This document shows positions 1-13,100 of a DNA stretch of 64,000 bases, piece after piece (positions within the stretch are counted from its first letter, which is position 1; each line of letters begins with the position of its first letter). The stretch is from Amaranthus tricolor (Eukaryota; Streptophyta; Magnoliopsida; Caryophyllales; Amaranthaceae), in the NCBI RefSeq assembly GCF_026212465.1, contig NC_080048.1:21502658-21566657 (forward strand), written 5' to 3'. The notes beneath the pieces are model-generated. The model had not been told where the DNA came from and ran no database searches. It worked only from the letters and a program-made list of their open reading frames with translations. The position numbers and the translations under genes are program-made.

Positions 1-3000
1 TAGCGCATAACGTAGCTCAAACATGGTTTCTTTTGCACGAAACATGGCACACAATACTATTTGGTATATATTATTGTGTAGAAATGGTTAAAATTTAAAA
101 TCATAGTCGTATGCTAGAAATTACGTGTTAAGTTGCGATTTTATGGGTATTTATGCTTTTTTGGCACTTTCGCGCATAAAGTAGTTCAAACTTTGTTTGT
201 TTTTCACCGAAACTTTGCACAAAACACTATTGTTATAATTTATTGTGTAGAAGTGGTTAGATTTGAATACCATAGTTATTTTCTAGAAAGTACGTGTTAA
301 GTTGCGATTTTATGGGTTTTTAAGTGTTTTTTGCATTTTCGCGCGTTAATTAGCTTAAACTTGTTTTGTTTTGCACAAAAGTACGCACACAACACTATTT
401 GGTTTATATTATTGTGTTTACGTAGTTAGAATTCGATATCGTAGTCATATGCTAGAAATTACGTGTTTAGTTGTGATTTTATGCGTTTTTAAGCCTTTTT
501 GGCACTTTCGCGCATAAAGTAGCACAAACTTGATTTGTCTTGCACAAAACTTGGCACACAACACTATTTGATATTTATTATTGTGTAGAAGTGGTTAGAA
601 TTTAAAATCATAGTCATATGCTAGTAATTACGTGTTAAGTTGCGATTTTATAGGTTTTTATGCTATTTTAGCACTTTCGCACCTAAAGTAGGTCAAACTT
701 TGTTTATTTTGCACGAAACCTTGCACACAACACTATTTGGTATAAAATAATATGTTGAAGTGGTTAGAATTTAATATTGTAGTTATATGATAGAAATTAT
801 GTGTTAAGTGTTTTTGGCATTTTCGAGCATGAAATAGCTCAAGCTTGGTTTGTTTTTAACGAAAGTTTGTACACAACACTATTTTGTATATAATATTGTG
901 TTGAAGTGGTTAGAATTAAAAATCATAGTCATATTCTACAACTTCCGTGTTAAGTTGCAATTTTATGGGTTTTTAAGCCTTTTTGGCACTTTCGTGCATA
1001 AAGTAGCTCAGACTTGGTTTGATTTGCGTGAAATATGGGACACAAAACTATTTGGTATATATTATTGTGTTCAAGTGGTTAGAATATAATATCATAGTCA
1101 TATACTAAAAATTACGTGTTAATTTGTGATTTTATAGGTTTTTAAGCTTTGTTGGCACTATCTCGCATAAAGTAGCTCAAACATGGTTTCTTTTGCACGA
1201 AACATGGCACGCAACACTATTTGGTGTATATTATTGTGTAGAAATGGTTAGAATTTAAAATCATTGTCGTATGCTAGAAATTACGTGTTAAGTTGCGATT
1301 TTATGGGTATCTGTGCTTTTTTGGCACTTTCGCGCATAAAGTATTTTCCACGAAACTTTGCACAAAACACTATTGTTATAATTTATTGTGTTGAAGTGGT
1401 TAGAAATGAATATCATAGTTATGGGGTTTTAAGTGTTTTTGGCATTTTTGCGCGTAAATTAGCTCAAACTTTGTTATGCACGAAACCTTGCACACAACAC
1501 TATTTGGTATAAATTATTGTTTTGAAGTGGTTAGAATTTAATATTTTAGTTATATGATAGAAATTACGTGTTAAGTGTTTTTGGCACTTTCGCGCATGAA
1601 ATAGCTCAAGCATGGTTTGTTTTCCACGAAAGGTTGTGCACAACACTATTTCGTATATTATATTGTGTTAAAGTGGTTAGAATTAAAAATCATAGTCATA
1701 TTCTACAACTTCCGTGTTAAGTTGCGATTTTATGGGTTTTTAAGCCTTTTTGGCACTTTCGTGAATAAAGTAGCTTAGACTTGGTTTGATTTGCGCGAAA
1801 CATGAGACACAAAACTATTTGGTATTTATTATTGTGTTCAAGTGCTTAGAGTATAATATCATAGTCATATACTAAAAATTACGTATTAAGTTGTGATTTA
1901 ATAGGTTTTTAAGCTTTGTTGGCACTATAGCGCATAAAGTAGCTCAAACATGATTTTTTTTGCACGAAAAGTGGCACACAAAAGTATTTGTTATATATTA
2001 TTGTGTAGAAATGGTTAGAATTTAAAATCATAGTCGTATGCTAGAAATTACGCGTTAAGTTGCGATTTTATGGGTATTTATGCTTTTTTGGCACTTTCGC
2101 GCATAAAGTAGTTCAAACTTTGTTTGTTTTTCCACGAAACTTTGCACAAAACACTATTGTTATAACTTATGGTGTTGAAGTGGTTAGAATTGAATATGAT
2201 AGTTATATGCTAGAAAGTACGTTTTAAGTTGCGATTTTATGGGTTTTTAAGTGTTTTTGGCATTTTCCCCCGTAAATTAGCTTAAACTTGGTTTGTTTTG
2301 AACAAAAGTTGGCACACAACACTATTTGGTTTATATTATTTTGTTTACGTGGTTAGAATTCGATATCGTAGTGATATGCTAGAAGTTACTTGTTTAGTTG
2401 TGATTTTATGCGTTTTTAAGCCTTTCTGGCACTTTCCCGCATAAAGTAGCTCAAACTTTATTTGTCTTGCCCGAAACTTGGCACACAACACTATTTGGTA
2501 TTTATTATTGTGTAGAAGTGGTTAGAATTTATAATCATAGAAAAATGCTAGAAATTACGTGTTAAGTTGCGATTTTATGGGTTTTTATGCTATTTTGGCA
2601 CTTTCGCGCATAAAGTAGCTCAAACTTTGTTTGTTATGCACGAAACCTTGCACACAACACTATTTGGTATAAATTATTGTTTTGAAGTGGTTAGAATTTA
2701 ATATTGTAGTTATATGATAGAAATTACGTGTTAAGTGTTTTTGGCACTTTCGCGCATGAAATAGCTCAAGCATCGTTTGTTTTCCACGAAAGGTTGTGCA
2801 CAGCACTATTTCGTATATTATATTGTGTTGAAGTGGTTAGAATTAAAAATCATAGTCATATTCTACAACTTCCGTGTTAAGTTGCGATTTTATGGGTTTT
2901 TAAGCCTTTTTGGCACTTTCGTGCAAAAAGTAGCTTAAACTTGGTTTGATTTGCGCGAAACTTGAACACAAAACTATTTCGTATATATTATTGTGTTCAA

Positions 3001-3086
3001 GTGGTTAGTATATAATATCATAGTCATATACAAAAAATTACGTATTAAGTTGTGATTTTATAGGTTTTTAAGCTTTGTTGGCACTA
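1..3086 (+). repeat. 3086-bp HOR block, copy 1
   Basis: This block is repeated immediately at 3087-6172 with only about a dozen differences seen by eye. It consists of one full 7-mer HOR (3-1162), a shortened and rearranged segment (1163-1929) and a second full HOR (1930-3088). The rearranged segment includes a monomer at 1332-1449 shortened to about 118 bp and a hybrid monomer at 1450-1591. Confidence 0.93.
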
Positions 3087-6000
3087 TAGCGCATAACGTA
3101 GCTCAAACATGGTTTCTTTTGCACGAAACATGGCACACAATACTATTTGGTATATATTATTGTGTAGAAATGGTTAAAATTTAAAATCATAGTCGTATGC
3201 TAGAAATTACGTGTTAAGTTGCGATTTTATGGGTATTTATGCTTTTTTGGCACTTTCGCGCATAAAGTAGTTCAAACTTTGTTTGTTTTTCACCGAAACT
3301 TTGCACAAAACACTATTGTTATAATTTATTGTGTAGAAGTGGTTAGATTTGAATACCATAGTTATTTTCTAGAAAGTACGTGTTAAGTTGCGATTTTATG
3401 GGTTTTTAAGTGTTTTTTGCATTTTCGCGCGTTAATTAGCTTAAACTTGTTTTGTTTTGCACAAAAGTACGCACACAACACTATTTGGTTTATATTATTG
3501 TGTTTACGTAGTTAGAATTCGATATCGTAGTCATATGCTAGAAATTACGTGTTTAGTTGTGATTTTATGCGTTTTTAAGCCTTTTTGGCACTTTCGCGCA
3601 TAAAGTAGCACAAACTTGATTTGTCTTGCACAAAACTTGGCACACAACACTATTTGATATTTATTATTGTGTAGAAGTGGTTAGAATTTAAAATCATAGT
3701 CATATGCTAGTAATTACGTGTTAAGTTGCGATTTTATAGGTTTTTATGCTATTTTAGCACTTTCGCACCTAAAGTAGGTCAAACTTTGTTTATTTTGCAC
3801 GAAACCTTGCACACAACACTATTTGGTATAAAATAATATGTTGAAGTGGTTAGAATTTAATATTGTAGTTATATGATAGAAATTATGTGTTAAGTGTTTT
3901 TGGCATTTTCGAGCATGAAATAGCTCAAGCTTGGTTTGTTTTTAACGAAAGTTTGTACACAACACTATTTTGTATATAATATTGTGTTGAAGTGGTTAGA
4001 ATTAAAAATCATAGTCATATTCTACAACTTCCGTGTTAAGTTGCAATTTTATGGGTTTTTAAGCCTTTTTGGCACTTTCGTGCATAAAGTAGCTCAGACT
4101 TGGTTTGATTTGCGTGAAATATGGGACACAAAACTATTTGGTATATATTATTGTGTTCAAGTGGTTAGAATATAATATCATAGTCATATACTAAAAATTA
4201 CGTGTTAATTTGTGATTTTATAGGTTTTTAAGCTTTGTTGGCACTATCTCGCATAAAGTAGCTCAAACATGGTTTCTTTTGCACGAAACATGGCACGCAA
4301 CACTATTTGGTGTATATTATTGTGTAGAAATGGTTAGAATTTAAAATCATTGTCGTATGCTAGAAATTACGTGTTAAGTTGCGATTTTATGGGTATCTGT
4401 GCTTTTTTGGCACTTTCGCGCATAAAGTATTTTCCACGAAACTTTGCACAAAACACTATTGTTATAATTTATTGTGTTGAAGTGGTTAGAAATGAATATC
4501 ATAGTTATGGGGTTTTAAGTGTTTTTGGCATTTTTGCGCGTAAATTAGCTCAAACTTTGTTATGCACGAAACCTTGCACACAACACTATTTGGTATAAAT
4601 TATTGTTTTGAAGTGGTTAGAATTTAATATTTTAGTTATATGATAGAAATTACGTGTTAAGTGTTTTTGGCTCTTTCGCGCATGAAATAGCTCAAGCATG
4701 GTTTGTTTTCCACGAAAGGTTGTGCACAACACTATTTCGTATATTATATTGTGTTAAAGTGGTTAGAATTAAAAATCATAGTCATATTCTACAACTTCCG
4801 TGTTAAGTTGCGATTTTATGGGTTTTTAAGCCTTTTTGGCACTTTCGTGAATAAAGTAGCTTAGACTTGGTTTGATTTGCGCGAAACATGAGACACAAAA
4901 CTATTTGGTATTTATTATTGTGTTCAAGTGCTTAGAGTATAATATCATAGTCATATACTAAAAATTACGTATTAAGTTGTGATTTAATAGGTTTTTAAGC
5001 TTTGTTGGCACTATAGCGCATAAAGTAGCTCAAACATGATTTTTTTTGCACGAAAAGTGGCACACAAAAGTATTTGTTATATATTATTGTGTAGAAATGG
5101 TTAGAATTTAAAATCATAGTCGTATGCTAGAAATTACGCGTTAAGTTGCGATTTTATGGGTATTTATGCTTTTTTGGCACTTTCGCGCATAAAGTAGTTC
5201 AAACTTTGTTTGTTTTTCCACGAAACTTTGCACAAAACACTATTGTTATAACTTATGGTGTTGAAGTGGTTAGAATTGAATATGATAGTTATATGCTAGA
5301 AAGTACGTTTTAAGTTGCGATTTTATGGGTTTTTAAGTGTTTTTGGCATTTTCCCCCGTAAATTAGCTTAAACTTGGTTTGTTTTGAACAAAAGTCGGCA
5401 CACAACACTATTTGGTTTATATTATTTTGTTTACGTGGTTAGAATTCGATATCGTAGTGATATGCTAGAAGTTACTTGTTTAGTTGTGATTTTATGCGTT
5501 TTTAAGCCTTTCTGGCACTTTCCCGCATAAAGTAGCTCAAACTTTATTTGCCTTGCCCGAAACTTGGCACACAACACTATTTGGTATTTATTATTGTGTA
5601 GAAGTGGTTAGAATTTATAATCATAGTCATATGCTAGAAATTACGTGTTAAGTTGCGATTTTATGGGTTTTTATGCTATTTTGGCACTTTCGCGCATAAA
5701 GTAGCTCAAACTTTGTTTGTTATGCACGAAACCTTGCACACAACACTATTTGGTATAAATTATTGTTTTGAAGTGGTTAGAATTTAATATTGTAGTTATA
5801 TGATAGAAATTACGTGTTAAGTGTTTTTGGCACTTTCGCGCATGAAATAGCTCAAGCATGGTTTGTTTTCCACGAAAGGTTGTGCACAACACTATTTCGT
5901 ATATTATATTGTGTTGAAGTGGTTAGAATTAAAAATCATAGTCATATTCTACAACTTCCGTGTTAAGTTGCGATTTTATGGGTTTTTAAGCCTTTTTGGC

Positions 6001-6172
6001 ACTTTCGTGCATAAAGTAGCTTAAACTTGGTTTGATTTGCGCGAAACTTGAACACAAAACTATTTCGTATATATTATTGTGTTCAGGTGGTTAGTATATA
6101 ATATCATAGTCATATACAAAAAATTACGTATTAAGTTGTGATTTTATAGGTTTTTAAGCTTTGTTGGCACTA
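3087..6172 (+). repeat. 3086-bp HOR block, copy 2
   Basis: This is a near-identical tandem copy of 1-3086 at a constant offset of 3086. For example, m1 starts 1163 and 1930 correspond to 4249 and 5016. Small differences separate the copies: ggcacttt near 1581 is ggctcttt near 4667, and atagaaaaatgc near 2540 is atagtcatatgc near 5626. Confidence 0.93.
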
Positions 6173-8493
6173 TAGCGCATAACGTAGCTCAAACATGGTT
6201 TCTTTTGCACGAAACATGGCACACAACACTATTTAATATATATTATTGTGTAGAAATGGTTAAAATTTAAAATCATAATCGTATGCTAGAAATTACGCGT
6301 TAAGTTGCGATTTTATGGGTATTTATGCTTTTTTGGCACTTTCGCGCATAAAGTAATTCAAACTTTGTTTGTTTTTCACCGAAACTTTGCACAAAACACT
6401 ATTGTTATAATTTATTGTGTAGAAGTGGTTAGATTTGAATACCATAGTTATATTCTAGAAAGTACGTGTTAAGTTGCGATTTTATGGGTTTTTAAGTGTT
6501 TTTTGCATTTTCGCGCGTTAATTAGCTTAAACTTGTTTTGTTTTGCACAAAAGTACGCACACAACACTATTTGGTTTATATTATTGTGTTTACGTAGTTA
6601 GAATTCGATATCGTAGTCATATGCTAGAAATTACGTGTTTAGTTGTGATTTTATGCGTTTTTAAGCCTTTTTGGCACTTTCGCGCATAAAGTAGCACAAA
6701 CTTGATTTGTCTTGCACAAAACTTGGCACACAACACTATTTGATATTTATTATTGTGTAGAAGTGGTTAGAATTTAAAATCATAGTCATATGCTAGTAAT
6801 TACGTGTTAAGTTGAGATTTTGTAGGTTTTTATGCTATTTTAGCACTTTCGCACCTAAAGTAGGTCAAACTTTGTTTATTTTGCACGAAACCTTGCACAC
6901 AACACTATTTGGTATAAAATAATATGTTGAAGTGGTTAGAATTTAATATTGTAGTTATATGATAGAAATTACGTGTTAAGTGTTTTTGGCATTTTCGAGC
7001 ATGAAATAGCTCAAGCTTGGTTTGTTTTTAACGAAAGTTTGTACACAACACTATTTTGTATATAATATTGTGTTGAAGTGGTTAGAATTAAAAATCATAG
7101 TCATATTCTACAACTTCCGTTTTAAGTTGCGATTTTATGGCTTTTTAAGCCTTTTTGGCACTTTCGTGCATAAAGTAGCTTAGCCTTGTTTTCATTTGTG
7201 CGAAAGTTGGGACACAAAACTGTTTGGTATATATTATTGTGTTCAAGTGGTTAGAATATAATATCATAGTCATATACTAAAAATTACGTATTAAGTTGTG
7301 ATTTTATTGGTTTTTAAGCTTTGTTGGCACTATAGCGCATAACGTAGCTCAAACATGGTTTCGTTTGCACGAAACATGGCACACAACACTATTTGGTATA
7401 TATTATTGTGTAGAAATGGTTAGAATTTAAAATCAAAGTCGTACACTAGAAATTACGTGTAAAGTTGGGATTTTATGGGTATTTATGCTTTTTTGGCACT
7501 TTCGCGCATAAAGTAGTTCAAACTTTGTTTGTTTTTCCACGAAACTTTGCACAAAATACTATTGTTATTATTTATTTTGTCGAAGTTGTTAGAATTGAAT
7601 ATCATAGTTATATGCTAGAAAGTACGTGTTAAGCTGCGATTTTATGGGTTTTTAAGTGTTTTTTGGCATTTTCGCTCGTAAATTAGCTTAAACTTGTTTT
7701 GTTTTGCACAAAAGTTCGCACACAACACTATTTGGTTTATATTATTGTGTTTACGTAGTTAGAATTCGATATCGTAGTCATATGCTAGAAATTACGTGTT
7801 TAGTTGTGATTTTATGCGTTTTTAAGCCTTTTTGGCACTTTCGCGCATAAAGTAGCACAAACTTGATTTGTCTTGCACAAAACTTGGCACACAACACTAT
7901 TTGATATTTATTATTGTGTAGAAGTGGTTAGAATTTAAAATCATAGTCATATGCTAGTAATTACGTGTTATGTTGCGATTTTATAGGTTTTTATGCTATT
8001 TTAGCACTTTCGCACCTAAAGTAGGTCAAACTTTGTTTATTTTGCACGAAACCTTGCACACAACACTATTTGGTATAAAATAATATGTTGAAGTGGTTAG
8101 AATTTAATATTGTAGTTGTATGCTAGAAATTACGTGTTAAGTGTTTTTGGCATTTTCGAGCATGAAATAGCTCAAGCTTCGTTTGTTTTTAACGAAAGTT
8201 TGTACACAACACTATTTTGTATATAATATTGTGTTGAAGTGGTTAGAATTAAAATTCATAGTCATATTCTACAACTTCCGTGTTAAGTTGCAATTTTATA
8301 GGTTTTTAAGCCTTTTTGGCACTTTCGTGCATAAAGTAGCTCAGACTTGGTTTGATTTGCGTGAAATATGGGACAAAAAACTACTTGGTATATATTATTG
8401 TGTTCAAGTGGTTAGAATATAATATCATAGTCATATACTAAAAATTACGTATTAAGTTGTGATTTTATTGGTTTTTAAGCTTTGTTGGCACTA
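6173..8493 (+). repeat. Partial third copy of the block and next HOR
   Basis: From 6173 the sequence follows the start of the 3086-bp block for one HOR (m1 at 6175), then continues into a second HOR at 7335 that is clearly related but more diverged. The constant 3086-bp offset is lost after the first HOR. Confidence 0.85.
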
Positions 8494-10183
8494 TAGCGCA
8501 TAACGTAGCTCAAACATGGTTTCGTTTGCACGAAACATGGCACACAACACTATTTGGTATATATTATTGTGTAGAAATGGTTATAATTTAAAATCATAGT
8601 GGTACACTAGAAATTACGTGTCAAGTTGGGATTTTATGGGTATTTATGCTTTTTTGGCACTTTCGCGCATAAAGTAGTTCAAACTTTGTTTGTTTTTCCA
8701 CGAAACTTTGCACAAAACACTATTGTTATAACTTATGGTATTGAAGTGGTTAGAATTGAATATGATAGTTATATGCTAGAAAGCACGTGTTAAGTTGCGA
8801 TTTTATGGGTTTTTAAGTGTTTTTGGCATTTTCGCCCATAAATTAGCTCAAACTTGATTTGTCTTGCACAAAACTTGGCACACAACACTATTTGGTATTT
8901 ATTATTGTGTAGAAGTGGTTAGATTTTAAAATCATACTCATATGCCAGAAATTACGTGTTAAGTTATGATTTTATGGGTTTTTATGCTATTTTGGCACTT
9001 TCGCGCATAAAGTACCTCAAACTTTGTTTGTTTTGCACGAAAACTTGCACACAACACTATTTGGTATAAATTATTGTGTTGAAGTGGTTAGAATTTAATA
9101 TTGTAGATATATGATAGAAATTACGTGTTAAGTGTTTTTGGCAATTTCGCGCATGAAGTAGCTCCAGCTTGGTTTGTTTTCCACGAAAGGTTGTACACAA
9201 CACTATTTTGTATATAATATTGTGTTGAAGTGGTTAGAATTCAAAATCATAGTCATATTCTACAAGTTTCGAGTTATGTTGCGATTTTATGGGTTTTTAA
9301 GCCTTTTTGGCACTTTCGTGCATAAAATAGCTTAGACTTGGTTTGATTTGCGCGAAACTTGGCACACAACACTATTTGGTATATATTATTTTGTTTACGT
9401 GGTTCGAATTCGATATCGTAGTCATATGCTAGAAATTACGTGTTTAGTTGTGACTTTATGCGTTTTTAATCCTTTTTGGCACTTTCGCGCATAAAGTAGC
9501 TCAAACTTGGTTTGTCTTGCACGAAACTTGGCACACAACACTATTTGGTATATATTATTGTGTAGAAGTGGTTAGAATTTAAAATCATAGTCATATGCTT
9601 GAAATTACGTGTTAACTTGCGATTTTATGGGTTTTTATGCTATTTTGGCACTTTTGCGCCTAAAGTAGCTCAAACTATGTTTGTTTTGCTCGAAACCTTG
9701 CACACAATACTATTTGGTATAAATTATTGTGTTGAAGTGGTTAGAATTTAATATTGTAGTTATATGATAGAAATTACGTGTTAAGTGTTTTTGGCACTTT
9801 AGCGCATGAAATAGCTCAAGCATGGTTCGTTTTCCACGAAAGGTTGTGCACAACACTATTTCGTATATTATATTGTGTTGAAGTGGTTAGAATTAAAAAT
9901 CATAGTCATATTCTACAACTTCCGTGTTATGTTGCGATTTTATGGGTTTTTAAGCCTTTTTGGCACTTTCGTGAATAAAGTAGCTTAGACTTGGTTTGAC
10001 TTGCGCGAAACATGGGACACAAAACTATTTGGTATTTATTATTTTGTTCAAGTGGTTAGAATATAATATCATAGTCATATATTATTGTGTAGAAATGGTT
10101 AGAATTTAAAATCATAGTCGTATGCTAGAAATTATGTGTTAAGTTGCGATTTTATGGGTATTTATGGTTTTTTGGCACTATCG
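8494..10183 (+). repeat. Rearranged HOR segment with hybrid monomers
   Basis: After m1 (8496) and m2 (8665) a monomer starting as m3 continues as m4 (8834), so one monomer is lost. At 9318 an m7 start continues as m3 (gtttacgtgg with gaattcgatatcg), skipping m1 and m2. At about 10080 m7 passes directly into m1, leaving 212 bp where two full monomers would be expected. These are junctions expected of unequal exchange between HOR copies. Confidence 0.85.
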
Positions 10184-13100
10184 CGCATAAAGTAGTTCAA
10201 ACTTTGTTTGTTTTTCCACGAAACTTTGCACAAAACACTATTGTTATAACTTATGGTATTGAAGTGGTTAGAATTGAATATGATAGTTATATGCTAGAAA
10301 GTACGTGTTAAGTTGCGATTTTATGGGTTTTTAAGTGTTTTTGGCATTTTCCCGCGTAAATTAGCTTAAACTTGGTTTGTTTTGAACCAAAGTTGGCACA
10401 CAACACTATTTGGTTTATATTATTTTGTTTACGTGGTTAGAATTCGATATCGTAGTCATATGCTAGAAGTTACTTGTTTAGTTGTGATTTTATGCGTTTT
10501 TAAGCCCTTTTGGGACTTTCCCGCATAAAGTAGCTCAAACTTTATTTGTCTTGCCCGAAACTTGGCACACAACACTATTTGGTATTTATTATTGTGTAGA
10601 AGTGGTTAGAATTTGAAATCATAGTCATATGCTAGAAATTACGTGTTAAGTTGCGATTTTATGGGTTTTTATGCTATTTTGACACTTTCGCGCATAAAGT
10701 AGCTCAAACTTTGTTATGCACGAAACCTTGCACACAACACTATTTGGTATAAATTATTGTTTTGAAGTGGTTAAAATTTAATATTTTAGTTATATGATAG
10801 AAATTACGTGTTAAGTGTTTTTGGCACTTTCGCGCATGAAATAGCTCAAGCATGGTTTGTTTTCCACGAAAGGTTGTGCACAACACTATTTCGTATATTA
10901 TATTGTGTTAAAGTGGTTAGAATTAAAAATCATAGTCATATTCTACAACTTCCGTGTTAAGTTGCGATTTTATGGGTTTTTAAGCCTTTTTGGCACTTTC
11001 GTGAATAAAGTAGCTTAGACTTGGTTTGATTTGCACGAAACATGGGACACAAAACTATTTGGTATTTATTATTGTGTTCAAGTGGTTAGAGGATAATATC
11101 ATAGTCATATACTAAAAATTACGTATTAAGTTGTGATTTAATAGGTTTTTAAGCTTTGTTGGCACTATAGCGCATAAAGTAGCTCAGACATGGTTTCTTT
11201 TGCACGAAACATGGCACACAACAGTATTTGTTATATATTATTGTGTAGAAATGGTTAGAATTTAAAATCATAGTTCTATGCTAGAAATTATGTGTTAAGT
11301 TGCGATTTTATGGGTATTTATGCTTTTTTGGCACTTTCGCGCATAAAGTAGTTCAAACTTTGTTTGTTTTTCCACGAAACTTTGCAAAAAACACTATTGT
11401 TATAACTTATGGTGTTGAAGTGCTTAGAATTGAATATGATAGTTATATGCTAGAAAGTACGTTTTAAGTTGCGATTTTATGGGTTTTTAAGTGTTTTTGG
11501 CATTTTCCCCCGTAAATTAGCTTAAACTTGGTTTGTTTTGAACAAAAGTTGGCATACAACACTATTTGGTTTATATTATTTTGTTTACGTGGTTAGAATT
11601 CGATATCGTAGTCATATGCTAGAAGTTACTTGTTTAGTTGTGATTTTATGCGTTTTTAAGCCTTTCTGGCACTTTCCCGCATAAAGTAGCTCAAACTTTA
11701 TTTGTCTTGCCCGAAACTTGGCACACAACACTATTTGGTATTTATTATTGTGTAGAAGTGGTTAGAATTTAAAATCATAGTCATATGCTAGAAATTACGT
11801 GTTAAGTTGCGATTTTATGGGTTTTTATGCTATTTTGGCACTTTCGCGCATAAAGTAGCTCAAACTTTGTTTGTTATGCACGAAACCTTGCACACAACAC
11901 TATTTGGTATAAATTATTGTTTTGAAGTGGTTAGAATTTAATATTGTAGTTATATGATAGAACTTACGTGTTTAGTGTTTTTGGCACTTTCGCGCATGAA
12001 ATAGCTCAAGTATGGTTTGTTTTCCACGAAAGGTTGTGCACAACACTATTTCGTATATTATATTGTGTTAAAGTGGTTAGAATTTAAAATCATAGTCATA
12101 TTCTACAACTTCCGTGTTAAGTTGCGATTTTATGGGTTTTTAAGCCTTTTTGGCACTTTCGTGAATAAAGTAGCTTAGACTTGGTTTGATTTGCGCGAAA
12201 CATGGGACACAAAACTATTTGGTATTTATTATTGTGTTCAAGTGGTTAGAGTATAATATCATAGTCATATACTAAAAATTACGTATTAAGTTGTGATTTA
12301 ATAGGTTTTTAAGCTTTGTTGGCACTATAGCGCATAAAGTAGCTCAAACATGGTTTCTTTTGCACGAAACATGGCACACAACAGTATTTGTTATATATTA
12401 TTGTGTAGAAATGGTTAGAATTTAAAATCATAGTTGTATGCTAGAAATTATGTGTTAAGTTGCGATTTTATGGGTATTTATGCTTTTTTGGCACTTTCGC
12501 GCATAAAGTAGTTCAAACTTTGTTTGTTTTTCCACGAAACTTTGCACAAAACACTATTGTTATAACTTATGGTGTTGAAGTGGTTAGAATTGAATATGAT
12601 AGTTATATGCTAGAAAGTACGTGTTAAGTTGCGATTTTATGGGTTTTTAAGTGTTTTTGGCATTTTCCCGCGTAAATTAGCTTAAACTTGGTTTGTTTTG
12701 AACAAAAGTTGGCACACAACACTATTTGGTTTATATTATTTTGTTTACGTGGCTAGAATTCGATATCGTAGTCATATGCTAGAAGTTACTTGTTTAGTTG
12801 TGATTTTATGCGTTTTTAAGCCCTTTTGGGACTTTCCCGCATAAAGTAGCTCAAACTTTATTTGTCTTGCCCGAAACTTGGCACACAACACTATTTGGTA
12901 TTTATTATTGTGTAGAAGTGGTTAGAATTTAAAATCATAGTCATATGCTAGAAATTACGTGTTAAGTTGCGATTTTATGGGTTTTTATGCTATTTTGACA
13001 CTTTCGCGCATAAAGTAGCTCAAACTTTGTTATGCACGAAACCTTGCACACAACACTATTTGGTATAAATTATTGTTTTGAAGTGGTTAGAATTTAATAT

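Noticed and set aside
850..1089. 79-residue open frame, repeated at 3936-4175 and in altered form at 8183-8422
   Set aside because: It is the translation of satellite monomers m6-m7. It repeats because the DNA repeats, and its composition (rich in F, Y, V, I) follows the AT-rich monomer. The same holds for the other 60-115-residue frames in the satellite.
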